NCBI GenBank assembly: GCA_036873135.1
Contig: JAPTYO010000004.1
Location: forward strand, 1,546,322 to 1,610,321
Direction of reading: 5' to 3'
Length of the DNA stretch: 64,000 bases
Origin: Clarkia xantiana subsp. parviflora
Taxonomy: Eukaryota > Streptophyta > Magnoliopsida > Myrtales > Onagraceae
Position 1 is the stretch's first letter; every line of letters begins with the position of its first letter. This document shows, piece after piece, positions 42,716 to 55,115 of the stretch. A program made the translations under genes and the position numbers. A model generated the notes under the pieces. That model had not been told where the DNA came from and did not search any database. It saw nothing but the letters and a program-made list of their open reading frames with translations.

Positions 42716-45595
42716 CTAGATGGCTAATTTCGCGCGTTGCGCGAGAAATATTTTTTTTTATAAAGAAATCTGATGGATCGTTGGTATAATTCTAATTTAT
42801 ATTAATAATTTATTAGCTTATTCTAAATATTTAATTACTTTAGTTCGATGATTTGTGATTTGCCGTTGGGAAATTGTAAAAGATTAAATGAAGTATTGAT
42901 AATTAATTTTGTTGGGTTTAAAAAAATGGAAAATTAAGTAAAATACTAATTATTTTTATGAGTTAAAAAATATAGAAGATAAAGAAAAATCTAAATATTT
43001 ATATAATTGTATAGAAAATTCTATTTAATTATTTTTAAAAAATTTAAAAACTGTGTAAACATATGCTAATTGAATGATATATTTATATTACTATTTTATT
43101 ATTATTGATAAATTTCATATATATATGAAAAATTAAAAAAAAAAATCTCTAGAAATTATTATCTAAATATTTAGCTGACAAAAAAAAAATGAAAGTACCT
43201 CATAATATCGATTAATATATTATAGAATGTTTACATAAAAGTTAAATCACATTTTCATTCAATATTATTTTAAATAAAATGTATAAAATAAATTCACTAA
43301 ACATTTTTCATTATTTTATGAAAAAAAATTGTATCAGTGAAGAACACTTATAGAAAATAGGTACTTAAAATATAAACTATACTATCAACTTAAATTATTA
43401 AAAAAAGCGAAGATAATTTTTTTTTACATTTTTATGAAAAAAATTAAATATAAATCTCTATATTTATGTAATTAAATATAATAAATATTTTATATTTAGA
43501 AACCTTTTTTATTAGCATTTAAAGATAAAGAAGATATGACAATGGAGAATAAAACAATAACTATCCAACCATATATTTTACCACTGTTGTTTAGTATTGT
43601 TCTAAATACTTTATATGGATAATACTAATATAATTTGGGTAGGATGTTCATTTGAAAAGAAGCCACAAAACACTGACCTTAGGAATCAAGGAAGCTTCAA
43701 AACATTTATCCAACTCTATTGCCGATTAAGATTATAAAAAAAAAATGTATGGACGGTATAAAGTTATAAATGATTTGATAATAAATTAATTTGAGCCTTT
43801 TGTTAATTTAATGGATTTTTTTTTGTAATTTAACTAATGAAGAATTTTTAAAGTAATTTAAGGATAGATTTATACATTGTTTATGTATAGAATTTATTAG
43901 GCATCATATTAGTTCAAATATTATGCCACAAAAAATTATTTTTAAGCTCTCAGTTGATTTAATAAATTATAATATCTAGTTTTACTACCATAAGATAATA
44001 ATTACTCTTAAAATTAAAAACAATATTACTCTTAGTACCGAATATTTATTAATATTTTATTGTTTTTAATTTGGAATGAACTCAATATATAGATGAAGAG
44101 ATTTTGTATTTCGTCATTAACTAATTCAATAATGCTCTAATTAATCTTAATTGTGGTATGTTGGAAAAAAAAATCTTAATTGTGGTATTAATTTACTTTG
44201 TATCAATATATAATATAATATAGTAAACTTCATGGGTTACAAATATTTAATTAAATATTATAATAAAATAAATAAATGACTAAACAGAACGGAATGTGAG
44301 TAAGTTAGAAAATGCATTCTAGACTTTTTTTAACACAACATTTTAGTCTATATATATATATATAAAAGTGTTGGATTTTGTCATATTAAAATACTAAAAA
44401 TATTATTATGCTTGGAAAAGTTTCTAAATTATTTATATTAATTAAAGATGTCAAGATTTATTTTATTAGAATGTGAAAATTTTTAGAGGTTAGAAAAGAA
44501 AATATGAATTTCCGAACACCGAATTTTTTTATAATTTTCAATTTAAATTTTAACCCAAATTAAATTATAAGTTTAAGAAATCCAATGAGAAAGATAAAAT
44601 ATTATTATAATGCAAAATAATAAATTATGTTTATTTATATAACATATACCTACAAATATATGTTCTATTTATGATATATTTAATAAACTATTTCACTTAA
44701 AAAAATAACTTAAATAGACATATAATTTAGAGTTATAATATATTTATGTGTGATTATTTTTTTCAACTAAATAAAAATAAAAAAGACTCAATAAAAAAAA
44801 AAAAAGTAAAATTGCTGACCAAACCGATCTCGTGCTGACGAAACCGATCTCCCTTGATTAACCATTTCTTATGCAGTACCTGCATAGAATCTTCACAGAT
44901 CGATCATGCTGATATAGAATTCAAAATCAAAATTCCATATAATTCAAACCCATCAATAGAAAAAAAAATATTACAAACCCAAAGAAAACGATGAATATCC
45001 TGATGAAATTGAAGCAGCATCTTACTGTGTCTCGTTAAATGTCAGATATTGGAAATAGTTGATTTGGTGAAACTCTTGACGTACGTATATCAACTTACAC
45101 AATCTGCTCCTGCTTCTGATAGATTATCAGGTCAATGGTTATCGGGGAAGTTCTAAATTTTGGGAGGGAATTAATTGGAGGAATAAAAATCTAGGGAAGA
45201 AGGGGAAAATAAGGGATAAACATTTGGAAGATGAAACGTTATCGAGAAGGTGGAGAGCCGTTTTATTCATATGCAGAACCATAACATACTCTTGCTCATT
45301 GAATGTCTTATTGGAGGTTATATTGAAGTTGATTATCTCATATAACGTTCCAATTTTCTTTTAACTGTCGTAGCAAAGTTATAGAGAAAATATAACGTTT
45401 GCTGTAGAGCAACCACAAAGTTTTGAGCTCATCCAAGTAAAGAGAGCTGCTTAGGTGGACACTACCATATCATATATGAGAGAGTGTATATGACATGGGC
45501 CAATGAGTTTTTATTATTTGAACATGTCATTAATCTAAAATCTTATTTGTCAACACTACACAAAACCTTTTGAAATTATATTATATATAGATAGA
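42716..45595 (-). mobile_element. Non-autonomous Helitron 2
   Basis: The minus-strand 3' end is a hairpin (TCGCGCAACGCGCGA), about ten nt, then CTAG and T (plus-strand CTAG at 42,716-42,719, preceded by A). The minus-strand 5' end is TCTATCTATATATAATATAA (to about 45,595), bordered by T. Same orientation and same kind of 5' terminus as Helitron 1, 135 bp away. About 2.9 kb of AT-rich DNA with no coding signal; 44.8-45.5 kb is less AT-rich but gave no recognisable gene fragment. Confidence 0.65.
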
Positions 45596-45807
45596 TTTCA
45601 AAATATGAGACAACATAATGAATAAGTGTAACTTTTTTTTTATTTGTATGTGATGTTAATGATGTTTGGAGGTTTGTTTTATTCATTATTTGTCGCACGT
45701 TAACAAATTCGTTCGAAATAGAAAGTTATTAATTCAACTTTTTTTTTTTATAAACGACGCCCATATATATTCATAAAGCAAGCAAGCACACCAAATATAC
45801 AGAAGTC

Positions 45808-46101
45808 TTATCGAGGTAGTAGAGCCGAGGGTATGTCCTGACCAAACCAGGTGCCCGACATACTCCTACAGGCTGCAAGTTTCCCTACCCGATGAGCTAA
45901 GTCTACGAAGGTTCTCGGTTTAAAAGAGACCGTTACAACACAAGTACTTAATAAAAACAGAATATCCGAAAACATTCCAAAAAGGACAGTTGGGCAAGAA
46001 GGAGGATCCTGGATGCATTCTGTCAGTGTCTGGGAGTCCGTCCAAAGCTGAGTCGGCCCCAAGAATGGTTGAAACAGAAGTAACCATGTTCGGACCGCCA
46101 A
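45808..46101 (-). pseudogene. RNase H fragment of a LINE
   Basis: The frame contains TDSQTLTECIQDPPSCP and LVVTVS-like text ending FKPRTFVDLAHRVGKLAA, the C-terminal part of the RVT_3-type RNase H domain carried by plant LINEs. A poly(T) run at about 45,741 would be the minus-strand poly(A) tail. Only this last piece of the element survives, so it is a severely 5'-truncated copy. Confidence 0.65.
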
Positions 46102-46340
46102 GGCCTATCGATTCCGGCCGACTTTGTTTTTTAAGTATAAAAAAATTATTGTACACTCACTGATTCATGAAAATCGATTCGTCATTGCTTAAGTTGACTG
46201 CTTAAGTTGACGAGATAGTGCATACACTCACTGATTGTTTACTAAGTATGATTAGAAAAAAAAAAAAATCAAATTTTAAACATAAGAGCTCGAACTTTAT
46301 ATACGACTACGAAGTACTAACACATTCCTTTTTAATACCC

Positions 46341-46360
46341 GGCCCGGCCCGGCCCGGCCC
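46341..46360 (+). repeat. GGCCC pentamer repeat upstream of the small gene
   Basis: Four tandem GGCCC units (GGCCCGGCCCGGCCCGGCCC). GGCCC-type words can be bound by TCP factors in plant promoters, but here this may be only a short satellite. It lies 165-185 bp before the start codon at 46,525. Confidence 0.5.
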
Positions 46361-46400
46361 GAGGAAAAGGTTGTCTGTTTTGGGACGTACGAGTCTCCAT

Positions 46401-46407
46401 CTATAAG
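46401..46407 (+). promoter_or_regulatory. Putative TATA box
   Basis: CTATAAG about 120 nt before the ATG at 46,525. The spacing would place transcription start near 46,430 with a short leader of about 90 nt. Confidence 0.45.
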
Positions 46408-46524
46408 TACTTTGTACCGCCAAAAAGCCTTCTACTGCTTCCTGATAAGCACAAAGCACTCACTTCCATCCTCTCCTCCTCTCTTTCTCTAGATTCTTCC
46501 GCCGATTCTACACGCGCCGGCGAC

Positions 46525-46794
46525 ATGGTGTGGCGGATCCTCGTTGCAATGAGACGGAACCTCCCCGGCACGAGGAAGACCTCCAGGGTCGCCGATGAGG
46601 GCATGTCGGTGATTGAGCGCCGATCGAGGGGCTTCTCCGCCGCGTACGGCCTCTGCCGGGCAGCGCTGGCCTGCTTCGCCCACCCGCGCGTCGGCGGCAC
46701 CGACGGCGGCTGGGCCTCCGGCGAGTTCTCCCGGATGTCGGAGATGAACCACCTGATGGTGAACGACGGCATGCGGTACGCGATCTTGATGTAG
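46525..46794 (+). CDS. Small single-exon protein of unknown function (89 aa)
   Basis: An uninterrupted ATG-to-TAG frame of 89 codons, much richer in GC (especially third positions) than the flanking DNA, which supports real coding. It is basic at the N-terminus (MRRNLPGTRKTSRVADEGM), has a central ERRSRGFSAAYGLCR segment and a distinctive C-terminus SEMNHLMVNDGMRYAILM. I have the impression that this C-terminus recurs in small plant proteins, but I cannot name a family. There is no signal peptide or clear membrane span. A TATA-like box upstream and no introns suit a short inducible gene; that is inference only. Long minus-strand frames opposite (46,401-46,858) reflect the GC-rich codon use. 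Confidence 0.75.
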   Translation: MVWRILVAMRRNLPGTRKTSRVADEGMSVIERRSRGFSAAYGLCRAALACFAHPRVGGTDGGWASGEFSRMSEMNHLMVNDGMRYAILM

Positions 46795-49370
46795 GAACGA
46801 ACGAACGGACAAAGGATGATTTTTTTTTTTTTTGATTCGGTGTTTGTAGAGAGGACAATCTTGCTTGAAAATAAATAAATAAATAAAATAATTTTATTTT
46901 ATTTTGTACTTTTTTTGGTAAGTATTTTGTACTTCATTTTTTTTTTTGGTAGTATTTTGTACTTCGTTTCTGCTGCATATATATAATTATATATGTATAT
47001 ATATTATACTATAGGAAAATAAAAGAAATCCTTTTTTAGGTATTTTGTGTCAACCTCATTAATTAATGATGATCATCCAGTTTTGAATTGTAAACATCTA
47101 ATTAATCTGATTAGTACCTAATCAATTTTTGAACTCGTTTTTAAAGGATGCAAATCGTTTTTAAAAGGATAGGAAAAGAAAATAAGCCTCCTTTCTAAAT
47201 AATTCTAGTACCTATAATTATATCTAATCTAATATAAAAACCATGTATTTTTTTTGTTTTTGTTTTTTTTTTAAATTCTATGACAGTGGAATGAAAAGAC
47301 AAAATCGGAATCTTTCTACGAGGCTCTACCTTGTCGGAATGAATGTCATCTTAATTCTCTCTTTACATTTGGTAAGATTTCTCTTAATTCGATGGCTTTC
47401 ACAAATATTTTGTTAACAAACTCGGTTTTCGGATTAAAAAAAATATGACAGCAAATAAAATTTCTAAAAATCGTGTAAACTTCGAGATCGTAATGATGGA
47501 AAATTCGATAATTTTGGTAAAGTTTTGAATAAAAACGCGTGGTCGATATGAAAAAAACAAAAAGGAGATAATGAGTATGAAGTAGAATCATTAAGAGTGT
47601 GGACCAAATCGGAAAAAAAGTCAACTCCATTGGTGCAAATTGATTCATGACATAGATGGAAGTGCTTTAATTATCTTACTTTTTTTGGCCTCTAATGTCT
47701 TAATTTGATCTAAATATGATGTAATTTTGGTCTTACATGGTAAATGGCCTTAGTGATTTTTTTTTAAAATTTATTTATATTTAAGACGAGCCTCTCAGGA
47801 TAACAGTATCATTTACATACTTGCTCCGCACTTAAAATAATATCTAATCGCGTCGTGTTTAGTTTGTAAGGTGTAAAGTAATAAACAGAACACAAAATCT
47901 CGCTATGTCATCTTATAATCATATATGTGAATAATATTTGTTTCCTTCGAGCCTAGTATAATCAATTCTCGCACCAGGTCAGCTCATATGAGGTATACTT
48001 GTTTCACAGTTAGGATAATAACCACTTGACCCAATGTTAGAGATTTATAGGTAATGTTGTTCAATACCCAACCAAAGGGTTGCTACAGTACCAATAAAAA
48101 AGACCATGTTTAGTTCGTAAGGCGTAAAGTAATAAACGAAACGCTAAATTGCTACGTTATGTTACGATGATTTATATGAATATATTTTTTTTCACAAAGT
48201 ATCTGGATGCCACAACATAGTATAATTCACGCTCACTTGGTCTTCTTATATGACATAAAGTGTTGACTATCAATATTTTTCAATTCATAGTATTCATACG
48301 ATTTTTAAATTAAAAAATTGTAATTAAAAGATAAAACGCTAAGTACAATTTCTTTATTTTCCCCAAGGTGGGGAAAAAGTATGGAGTTGATATGAAAAGT
48401 AGAGGGTATGCAAGTTGTTCCTAAAGTGCCTTTAGAAGGCCTCACCTTTATTTCAATCTATCTAACTTAGAAAATGAACTCTTTAAGATTGATTATTATG
48501 GGCGTTATTTTGTTTGCTACCGACCCGGCTTTCCACACGAAAATGATGGAACAAGGACTAAATAATCGAATAATGGAGGACCATTCGATAGTGACTTGCC
48601 ACTCAAGAAAATAAACCCCCTTTTTTTCATCGCCCCTTCATTGTTTTTGTTTTTCCTTCAAACCTATAGTTCCAACCCTTTCTTGCGTTCCAAGCAATAA
48701 GGAAAAAAATTACATTTTTTAGAACATCAACTATAATGACAAATCAAAACTCTAGATCAGTCATGGGTCAATTTTCATAATTCGTACTTAATATGGCCTT
48801 CCAAATTAGGTGATCATGTCTGACACTGACTCGAGCGCTTGTTCTGACCCGGAGTTGGTTACTTGGTCTAGAAACTCATGTTTGTGATAATTATTACGAC
48901 TCATGCTAAATATAGATCGATCACGTGTTAATTATTACGACTCATGCTAAATATAGTCTATGAAACCATGTGACCAGGTATGACACTGACTCGAGCAAGC
49001 AAGAGTGAGCCCCTAGCTACATGAATCAATCCATAAGTACTCATAAATCACAATTCAAATAAATAGGTACCAAATAATGATAATAAATAGTTGAGCTCAC
49101 CCACTCTGCATTGACTAACTTAAATTTCAAAACCACAAGTGATAAAAGGTGGGAAAAAAAAAATTAACTATGCAATATAATACGATGGTTCCGCACATTA
49201 TTCCTTAACCAAGAGATCAGAGCTTCAAACTCGCTTAAACTATGAGAATAAAAAAATATTCATTGTCAACATTTTACCCTAACAGGTTGGTCTGATACCA
49301 GTGAGTAAACATGCAACTGGTGCTAGTTCCCCAAGGACCACCGCACCCGCGGGAAACAATACAAAATGTA
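46795..49370. other. AT-rich intergenic DNA with SINE-like remnants
   Basis: No gene recognised; the 100-codon minus frame at 47,346-47,648 has no domain. Two diverged copies of one segment lie at about 47,850-48,010 and 48,105-48,290 (TTTAGTTYGTAAGGYGTAAA, then CCTAGTATAAT-type and CACCAGGTCAGCTCATATGA-type words). The last resembles the body of SINE family 1 (CACTGGGTCAGCACATAAGG), so these are probably SINE remnants. Confidence 0.4.
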
Positions 49371-49520
49371 AAAAAAAAGACGAACTACTAGAAACGAAAT
49401 ACACAAAACTTACCACTTTACCCTTACAGACCGATCTGATGCGAATGAGGTTCTAGAGACCATCCCACCCGCGAAAAAAAGTCGAACTACTAGAAACGAA
49501 ATACACAAAACTTACCAAAA
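49371..49520 (+). repeat. Direct repeat of about 38 bp
   Basis: CGAACTACTAGAAACGAAAT plus ACACAAAACTTACCA occurs at about 49,382 and again at about 49,483. Non-coding; the origin is unclear. Confidence 0.6.
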
Positions 49521-50011
49521 GGAGACTGGATTGTATTGTCGTCCATAGCCAAACAAAAGAATGCTTCACTAAATCGAAATAAAGGGTAAAATGGTAACTT
49601 ACTTTTCGGGGACCCTATGTGGGTAAACCCCTCAAGTGTTTCACACTAGTAAGTAGTAACTCAAGAATCTTGATTACAACCTTCAGAAAACCACGGTAAC
49701 TTGCCGGACAAGTAAAGAGGTGAAAAACTCAAGAGGGGAGCTATGACAGAGTCTAAAAACTTCATCTTTGTATCTCCACCCTCACCAAAAGATGCATGAT
49801 ACGTTTTTACTATTATATTATATATCCCGCAAATCCGAAAAATTTATACCACTCGAAAAACACCAAAACCGCACAAAGCCTACGAAAAGAGAAAGTTTTA
49901 CCTCGGACATCAAAACCGCCGATCAGACACAAAATCCATTTCTTGTGTAGTAGTTCTATTCTGTAAAATTCATTCCTTCGAAACAGCCACTCACTCTCCA
50001 GTTAGCTCGCT

Positions 50012-50139
50012 CTAACCATCAACTGATTTCTTCTGAAACACCGGGAAGAGGATCGGGAAAATCACAGTTTTACCCGTTTTCACCACGTTGTTTTCACCTA
50101 CAGCTTTGTAATATTGATTGAATTCATAGGAAGCCATAC
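50012..50139 (-). other. Probable terminal exon of the hnRNP gene, with a 41-codon open frame
   Basis: On the minus strand a strong pyrimidine tract and CCAG precede GTATGGCTTCC at 50,139, an excellent splice acceptor. A GT donor sits just after the hnRNP stop codon (51,153-51,154), so a 1.0-kb intron in the 3' UTR is the simplest reading. The exon itself has an open frame starting MASYEFNQYY and ending at 50,012; it is out of frame with the upstream CDS as it stands. It could alternatively belong to another unrecognised minus-strand gene. Its 3' end was not located. Confidence 0.45.
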
Positions 50140-51156
50140 CTGGTAGAAAGTAAAAGAAGAAGCCTCTCAGATTATGTAAGATAGTAATGTAGTTTAATGC
50201 AGTTCAAAGTTCAAGCTAATAACAAACTTATCGTGAGTATAAGCTATCGAGAATATCTATCAACTATATTTTCAACGAGTTTTTTTTGGCAGATGAGACC
50301 ACTTTATTTTGGTGGCCAAAAGAAAAACTTTTTATCAAGAATCTATCGACTACTTTCTTTGACACCTTTATTTCGATGAAGAAAGATGCATGTCAATTTT
50401 GAATCTTGGGAGCTTTATCACTATACTTACAATCTTAGGCCAAGGACTTACTCTACCAAACATCACATGCAGCTTAAACTATGAACAACTCGAAACAAGC
50501 CAGATAAACCGTTAAATCGAGTGAAGATGACGGGCAAAAAAGGCCCCAAATTTGTAAGGGGAAATTTCATATGGCAAACTACAGGCATATATTAGTTTAG
50601 CTGAGAGTTTCACTAGAGGAGAATGCATGACAATTGACAGCGACAATGGATTTCCAAAATTAACGACAATATTAACTTGGTAATTCGGCCTAGATGTCCA
50701 TATGTCCAATTTTCTCTGCAAAGATTTGAAGAAATTAAAGTTCCTCTTTTTAATACAATGACAGTGAGCAAAAAAGTAGTAATAAATCCTACCAATAGTC
50801 AACGACTTAGTAGCATCCGGATAGTGCATATGTTAGTAGTTTTGGGTCCTATCTACTCCATTATATGACCAGTATATAGCATATTATGCATATATGCACG
50901 AATCTATGACCTTAGAGCAGCTGCAGCAGAAAACTATAACGCCAAAAGAAAACATGACTATCTTCTCCAATACAACAACTAGTGTGACTAATTTAATTAT
51001 TTTATTTCTAAAAGTGATCTAATAACAACATTAGGAAGAAAAATAGCAACCTTGAATTGTAAAAGTAAAGTCTTACCCAAAAAAAATGAGGAAGCAAGTA
51101 AATAAAATACCCGACAAATTGAAGATTAGAGAAATGTAAAGATTGAGCTATTACCT

Positions 51157-52828
51157 CTATTTAACTCTCTTATTGACATTGTAATCACCCACATAACCAG
51201 GAGAAGCTTTAGCTGGAATATCAGAACCTGCAGCAGCACCAAGCCCATAACTCAAAGAACCTGACCCTCCTCTCTCAGGATTTGAAGATCTCCAAGTTGG
51301 ATCTCCATACCCTGAGCCAGCTCCACCATAGAGATCAGCAAGAGGTCCATCATAAGCAGCTCCATTTGATGCTCCATAAGAAGAAGCCACTGCTCCACCA
51401 CTATGTCCAGCATTTCTACCATACCCCACGGTCCCCATATTGTACGCATTATTTCCACCTCCATATACAAGATTCCCAGTTTCATTAGAATTATTATTTC
51501 CACCACCTTGACCTATAATCTGAGATGAACCCCAATTAATACCACCACCACCTCCACCACCACCAACATAGTTGCTTCCTCCAGTGCTCATTGTTCCTGA
51601 TCCAGTATAATTGGTGGAATTAGCAGAGTTCGTGAGGCCCCCATTTCCCCACAAGTTCCTAGTCACAGAGCTGAAGAACGAAGAGCTCCCTCCATTCCCT
51701 CCATCATACCCAACATTGCTATTAAATCTATTAGGATTACCAACATAATAAGGGCTCAAACCACGAGCATAGCTAACATTACCACTAAAATTTGTGTTCC
51801 CTTCGTACGTTGGCTCAAAACTCATACCAAATGGAGGGAACCCACTTCGGCCTGACGTGATTGGACTGAACCTACCATCTCTAAGTGGGTAACCTCCAAC
51901 AGCGCTTGGGGCATACCCTTGGTTATACCCACTGAACAAGCTGTTGAGCCGGTTCATCCCGTAGTTATAACCACTGAGGGGGCTGCGGGCAGGACCCGGT
52001 GACAACTCCTTTGGAATAGCTCTCTTTACCTCAACCATCTTTCCATTGAGTTCATGGAATGTGCTAAGCAAAACCTTGTCAACAGCTTCCTCTGTGTCAT
52101 AGGTGATGAAGCCGAAGCCTCTAGGCCTCTGTGTGTTGTGATCATACATCACAACAACATCGTTGACTGTTCCAAATTGCTCGAAGTATTTCTTGAAGTC
52201 GGTTTCTGTGACGGTGGATGCTAAACCTCCAACGAATATCTTCTTTGAACGGCCAGGACCGGGAGAGCTTTGGACGCTTGGGCTTCTACTAATAGGGTTC
52301 TGGTCATCTCTTGGAACAGCTCTCTTTGCCTCAACCTAAGGACAAGGAGCGAAAAACAGACTCATATGATTTCAATCCACTATGGCTTTTCAAGCCCAAA
52401 CTTAAGAATTAGAAACAACATAATATGAAATTGTCTAGTGAAGACATATTTTACAATTCAATGCAGAACCAGATTTTTCCCTGCAATTACAATGTATGGG
52501 ATTATGATTCTTACAAGGTAAAATATGGAGATTTCTTTGGATGTACATTCAATCATGAAGCATTATGTCGAGAAATAGAAAAGCCTATTAGCTTTAAGTA
52601 GCTTACCATTCTGCCATCAATGTTATGCTTATCCTTGATGACTTGATCAGCCACAGCAGAATCAGCAAAAACAACAAAACCGAAACCACGGGCACGGCCC
52701 GTGGTCCGATCTTTCATGATGATCGCCTCCACGACCTCGCCATAAGCACTGAAATACTCCTTGAGTCTTTCTTCATTTGTATCCCACGATATCCCACCAA
52801 CGAATAGCTTTCCACTATCAGATTGCAT
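51157..52828 (-). CDS. hnRNP-type RNA-binding protein with two RRMs and a Gly-rich tail
   Basis: Binds single-stranded RNA and likely acts in mRNA processing or transport; cellular location not shown. Two coding exons, 52828-52607 and 52335-51157, join in phase 0 to give 466 aa. RRM1 has RNP2 LFVGGI (8-13) and RNP1 RGFGFVVF (47-54). RRM2 has IFVGGL (107-112) and RGFGFITY (146-153), separated by a SPSVQSSPGPGRSKK linker. From about residue 175 the protein is Gly/Ser/Asn/Tyr-rich with an eight-Gly run, like Arabidopsis heterogeneous nuclear ribonucleoprotein 1 relatives (At4g14300/At2g33410 group). Start chosen because MQSDSGKLFVGG is the usual N-terminus. The stop lies two nt before a splice donor, which is unusual and may reflect an altered C-terminus. 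5' UTR introns are probable between 52,829 and 53,520. Confidence 0.92.
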
Positions 52829-53550
52829 TGCCTCAGCAACACGAAAACTATCATTCCATCAATTTTGAGTTAGAATCGCACACAATACCGAAGACCGTAA
52901 ATGTCATAAGTGAGCTCAATTCTAGCAGGATCCAGTCTAGAAAAGTTACACATTGGTAAGCCAGAGATGCATCAAAGTAAATCAACAGATTAGAGATGCC
53001 TAACCGAGTGTGTAAAAGCTATCTTAAGAATTTGTTCATCAAATACCATCCACTAAAGACGAGAATGCAAATGGACGACCCAATCGAAGCAGGGAAGCAG
53101 TACCTTTCAATCAAAAGCTGCAGAAGAACTGTATCTACTGCCGATGCTTCAAATATGCAGTCCGATTCAGTAAGTAAACTACAGTAGATCCTTCATGAAC
53201 TAGATTTCAGAATTCAAAGAACCTGAAAAAAAGCAATAAAGCTTACAGTTGTGCAAAGATCAGGAAAGGACGAGATTCAATCCAAACCCACCGATTCTAG
53301 ATAAACCCAGATGCCAAATCGTGCGAGAAAACGGACTCAAGATCTGAGAGTAGAGGACTGGACTGAGGGCATGTTCTAGCATATGCCCTCAAAACACATA
53401 TACTTGTTATTCAGTTCTTGTTAAATCGTGATTGTCAAACGTGAATTCAAGTGCAGAGCTTTGATGGAGAAAATCTATGCTCTCCGGAGAGGGGAGAAGA
53501 AGGGGGGGAGAGGAGAGAAAAAAAGCCTTGAACAAGTTGCCTTGCTCAGC

Positions 53551-53558
53551 TTATATAG
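53551..53558 (-). promoter_or_regulatory. TATA box of the hnRNP gene
   Basis: CTATATAA on the minus strand, followed downstream by a CT-rich tract (53,485-53,525), the usual look of a plant core promoter and leader. Transcription would start near 53,520, leaving about 690 bp to the start codon and thus room for a 5' UTR intron. Confidence 0.55.
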
Positions 53559-53953
53559 TAATGTCTCTGATAATATGAATTTTTCTTTTCGATCTTTTTT
53601 CCACGATATTTAAATTATTTTTGAAAAATAAAATAAAATTGATTTACTTGTCCTTGCCAACAAAAAAAAAAAAAATTCATTTTATGACGCCCTTTCAAAT
53701 TTCTCAAAGTTATTTTTATTTTTTATATTTATAAGGTTAAGTCAAGCCTTTAGGTCGACTTTGTCAAAAATGTCATATACTACTTGGCTAGATTAACAAC
53801 AAAAAAACTATGTGTTAAAATTGATTACAACTATGCAATTAGTACCAAACTTGCTAAAATTAACTAATTATTAATCACTTAAGTGACTACATACGGAGCT
53901 TTTTTTTTGTTAGCAGAATTAAGCAGTCGGGTCTATTTTATAACAAAGTAAGG

Positions 53954-55115
53954 GGGCGTTTGGATAGACGTAATATGAGATTAATTTTGAAATATAAGAT
54001 TACAAGTAATGAGCTATGTAATGTTAGATTGAAGTGTTTGGTTGTGATGTATATAGAGTGTAATGTTAGATTACAGTGTTTGGTTTGTGCATTAATGTGC
54101 ATTGTAATCTAACTTTATAGTTATTATATTAATATATATGACAGTGTATAATATATTAATATGGTTAAATTTAAAATTATATATATTTTGACAGCAACTA
54201 ACTTTTTAAACTTTATGTTTTGTGGTTAATACTATAGTCATTTATGAGCTAAAAACACTTAATATTTAAAGTCAACACGCATGACTATTAAAATTCTATT
54301 AATTAAAAAAATTTATATAGTTTAATAAGATATTTTTTATAAAAAAAAAAATGCAAAGAAAAAGACTTTATTCATTTTATACAAACTTCATGTGCATTCT
54401 CTTTATTATAATAATGAGTGATGAATTAGATAAAAACTAAAAATATAATAATAATAAGAATAATATTATTATTATCATAATAAACGATAAAGATAATTTA
54501 AAGTATTTATTTATTTAATAAATAATAACACTCTGTAATGTTGGACGTAATCTCACATTACATCTGTTTTTTTAATAGATAAATACTTTATATTAAATTA
54601 TAGTTTATTATGAAAATAATAATAATAATATTATTATTATTATTAGAATTTTATTTTTTATTTACTTCATAACTCATTATTATAATAAAGAATAATACAC
54701 ACAATGTTTATAAAATGAGTAAAGTCTCTTTCGTTGCAATTTTTATGTGAATTATCTTCTAAAACTATATAAAATGTTTTAATTAATTGAATTTTAATAC
54801 TTATGCGTATTGAGTTTAAATATTTAATTTTTTGAGTTCATAAATGTATAATATTAACCAAAAAACATAAAGTTTAAGAAGTTAATTCCTGTCAAAATAT
54901 ATATTCTTTTAAATTTATCATATTAATATATAATACTCTCATATATATTAATATAATAACAATAAAGTCACATTGCAATGCACATTACAACATATACCAA
55001 ACACTGTAATTTAACATTACACTTTCTATTACAGCACAACCAAACAATGCAATCTAACATTACGTTACGTAGCTCACATTTAAAGTAATTTGACATTACG
55101 TCCATCCAAACGCCC
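53954..55115. mobile_element. GGGCGTTTGGAT-family MITE, complete copy
   Basis: 1,162 bp with inverted termini GGGCGTTTGGATAGACGTAA and ATTACGTCCATCCAAACGCC. The subterminal arms hold GTAATGTTAGATTACAGTGT and its inverse, around a very AT-rich centre with ATTATTATTA runs. It matches the truncated copy at 4,184-5,238. The flanks do not give a clean target duplication. The class is uncertain (hAT-like by appearance); no coding. Confidence 0.75.

Noticed and set aside
46401..46858. Long minus-strand frames opposite the small gene
   Set aside because: GC-rich codon use on the plus strand suppresses stops on the other strand; the plus frame has the ATG, TATA box and natural stop.
49935..49960. TTTCTTGTGTAGTAG as the missing right end of the CACTA element at 16,020
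   Set aside because: Imperfect match to the expected TTTCTTGTAGTG, 34 kb away across several genes; not credible as its partner.
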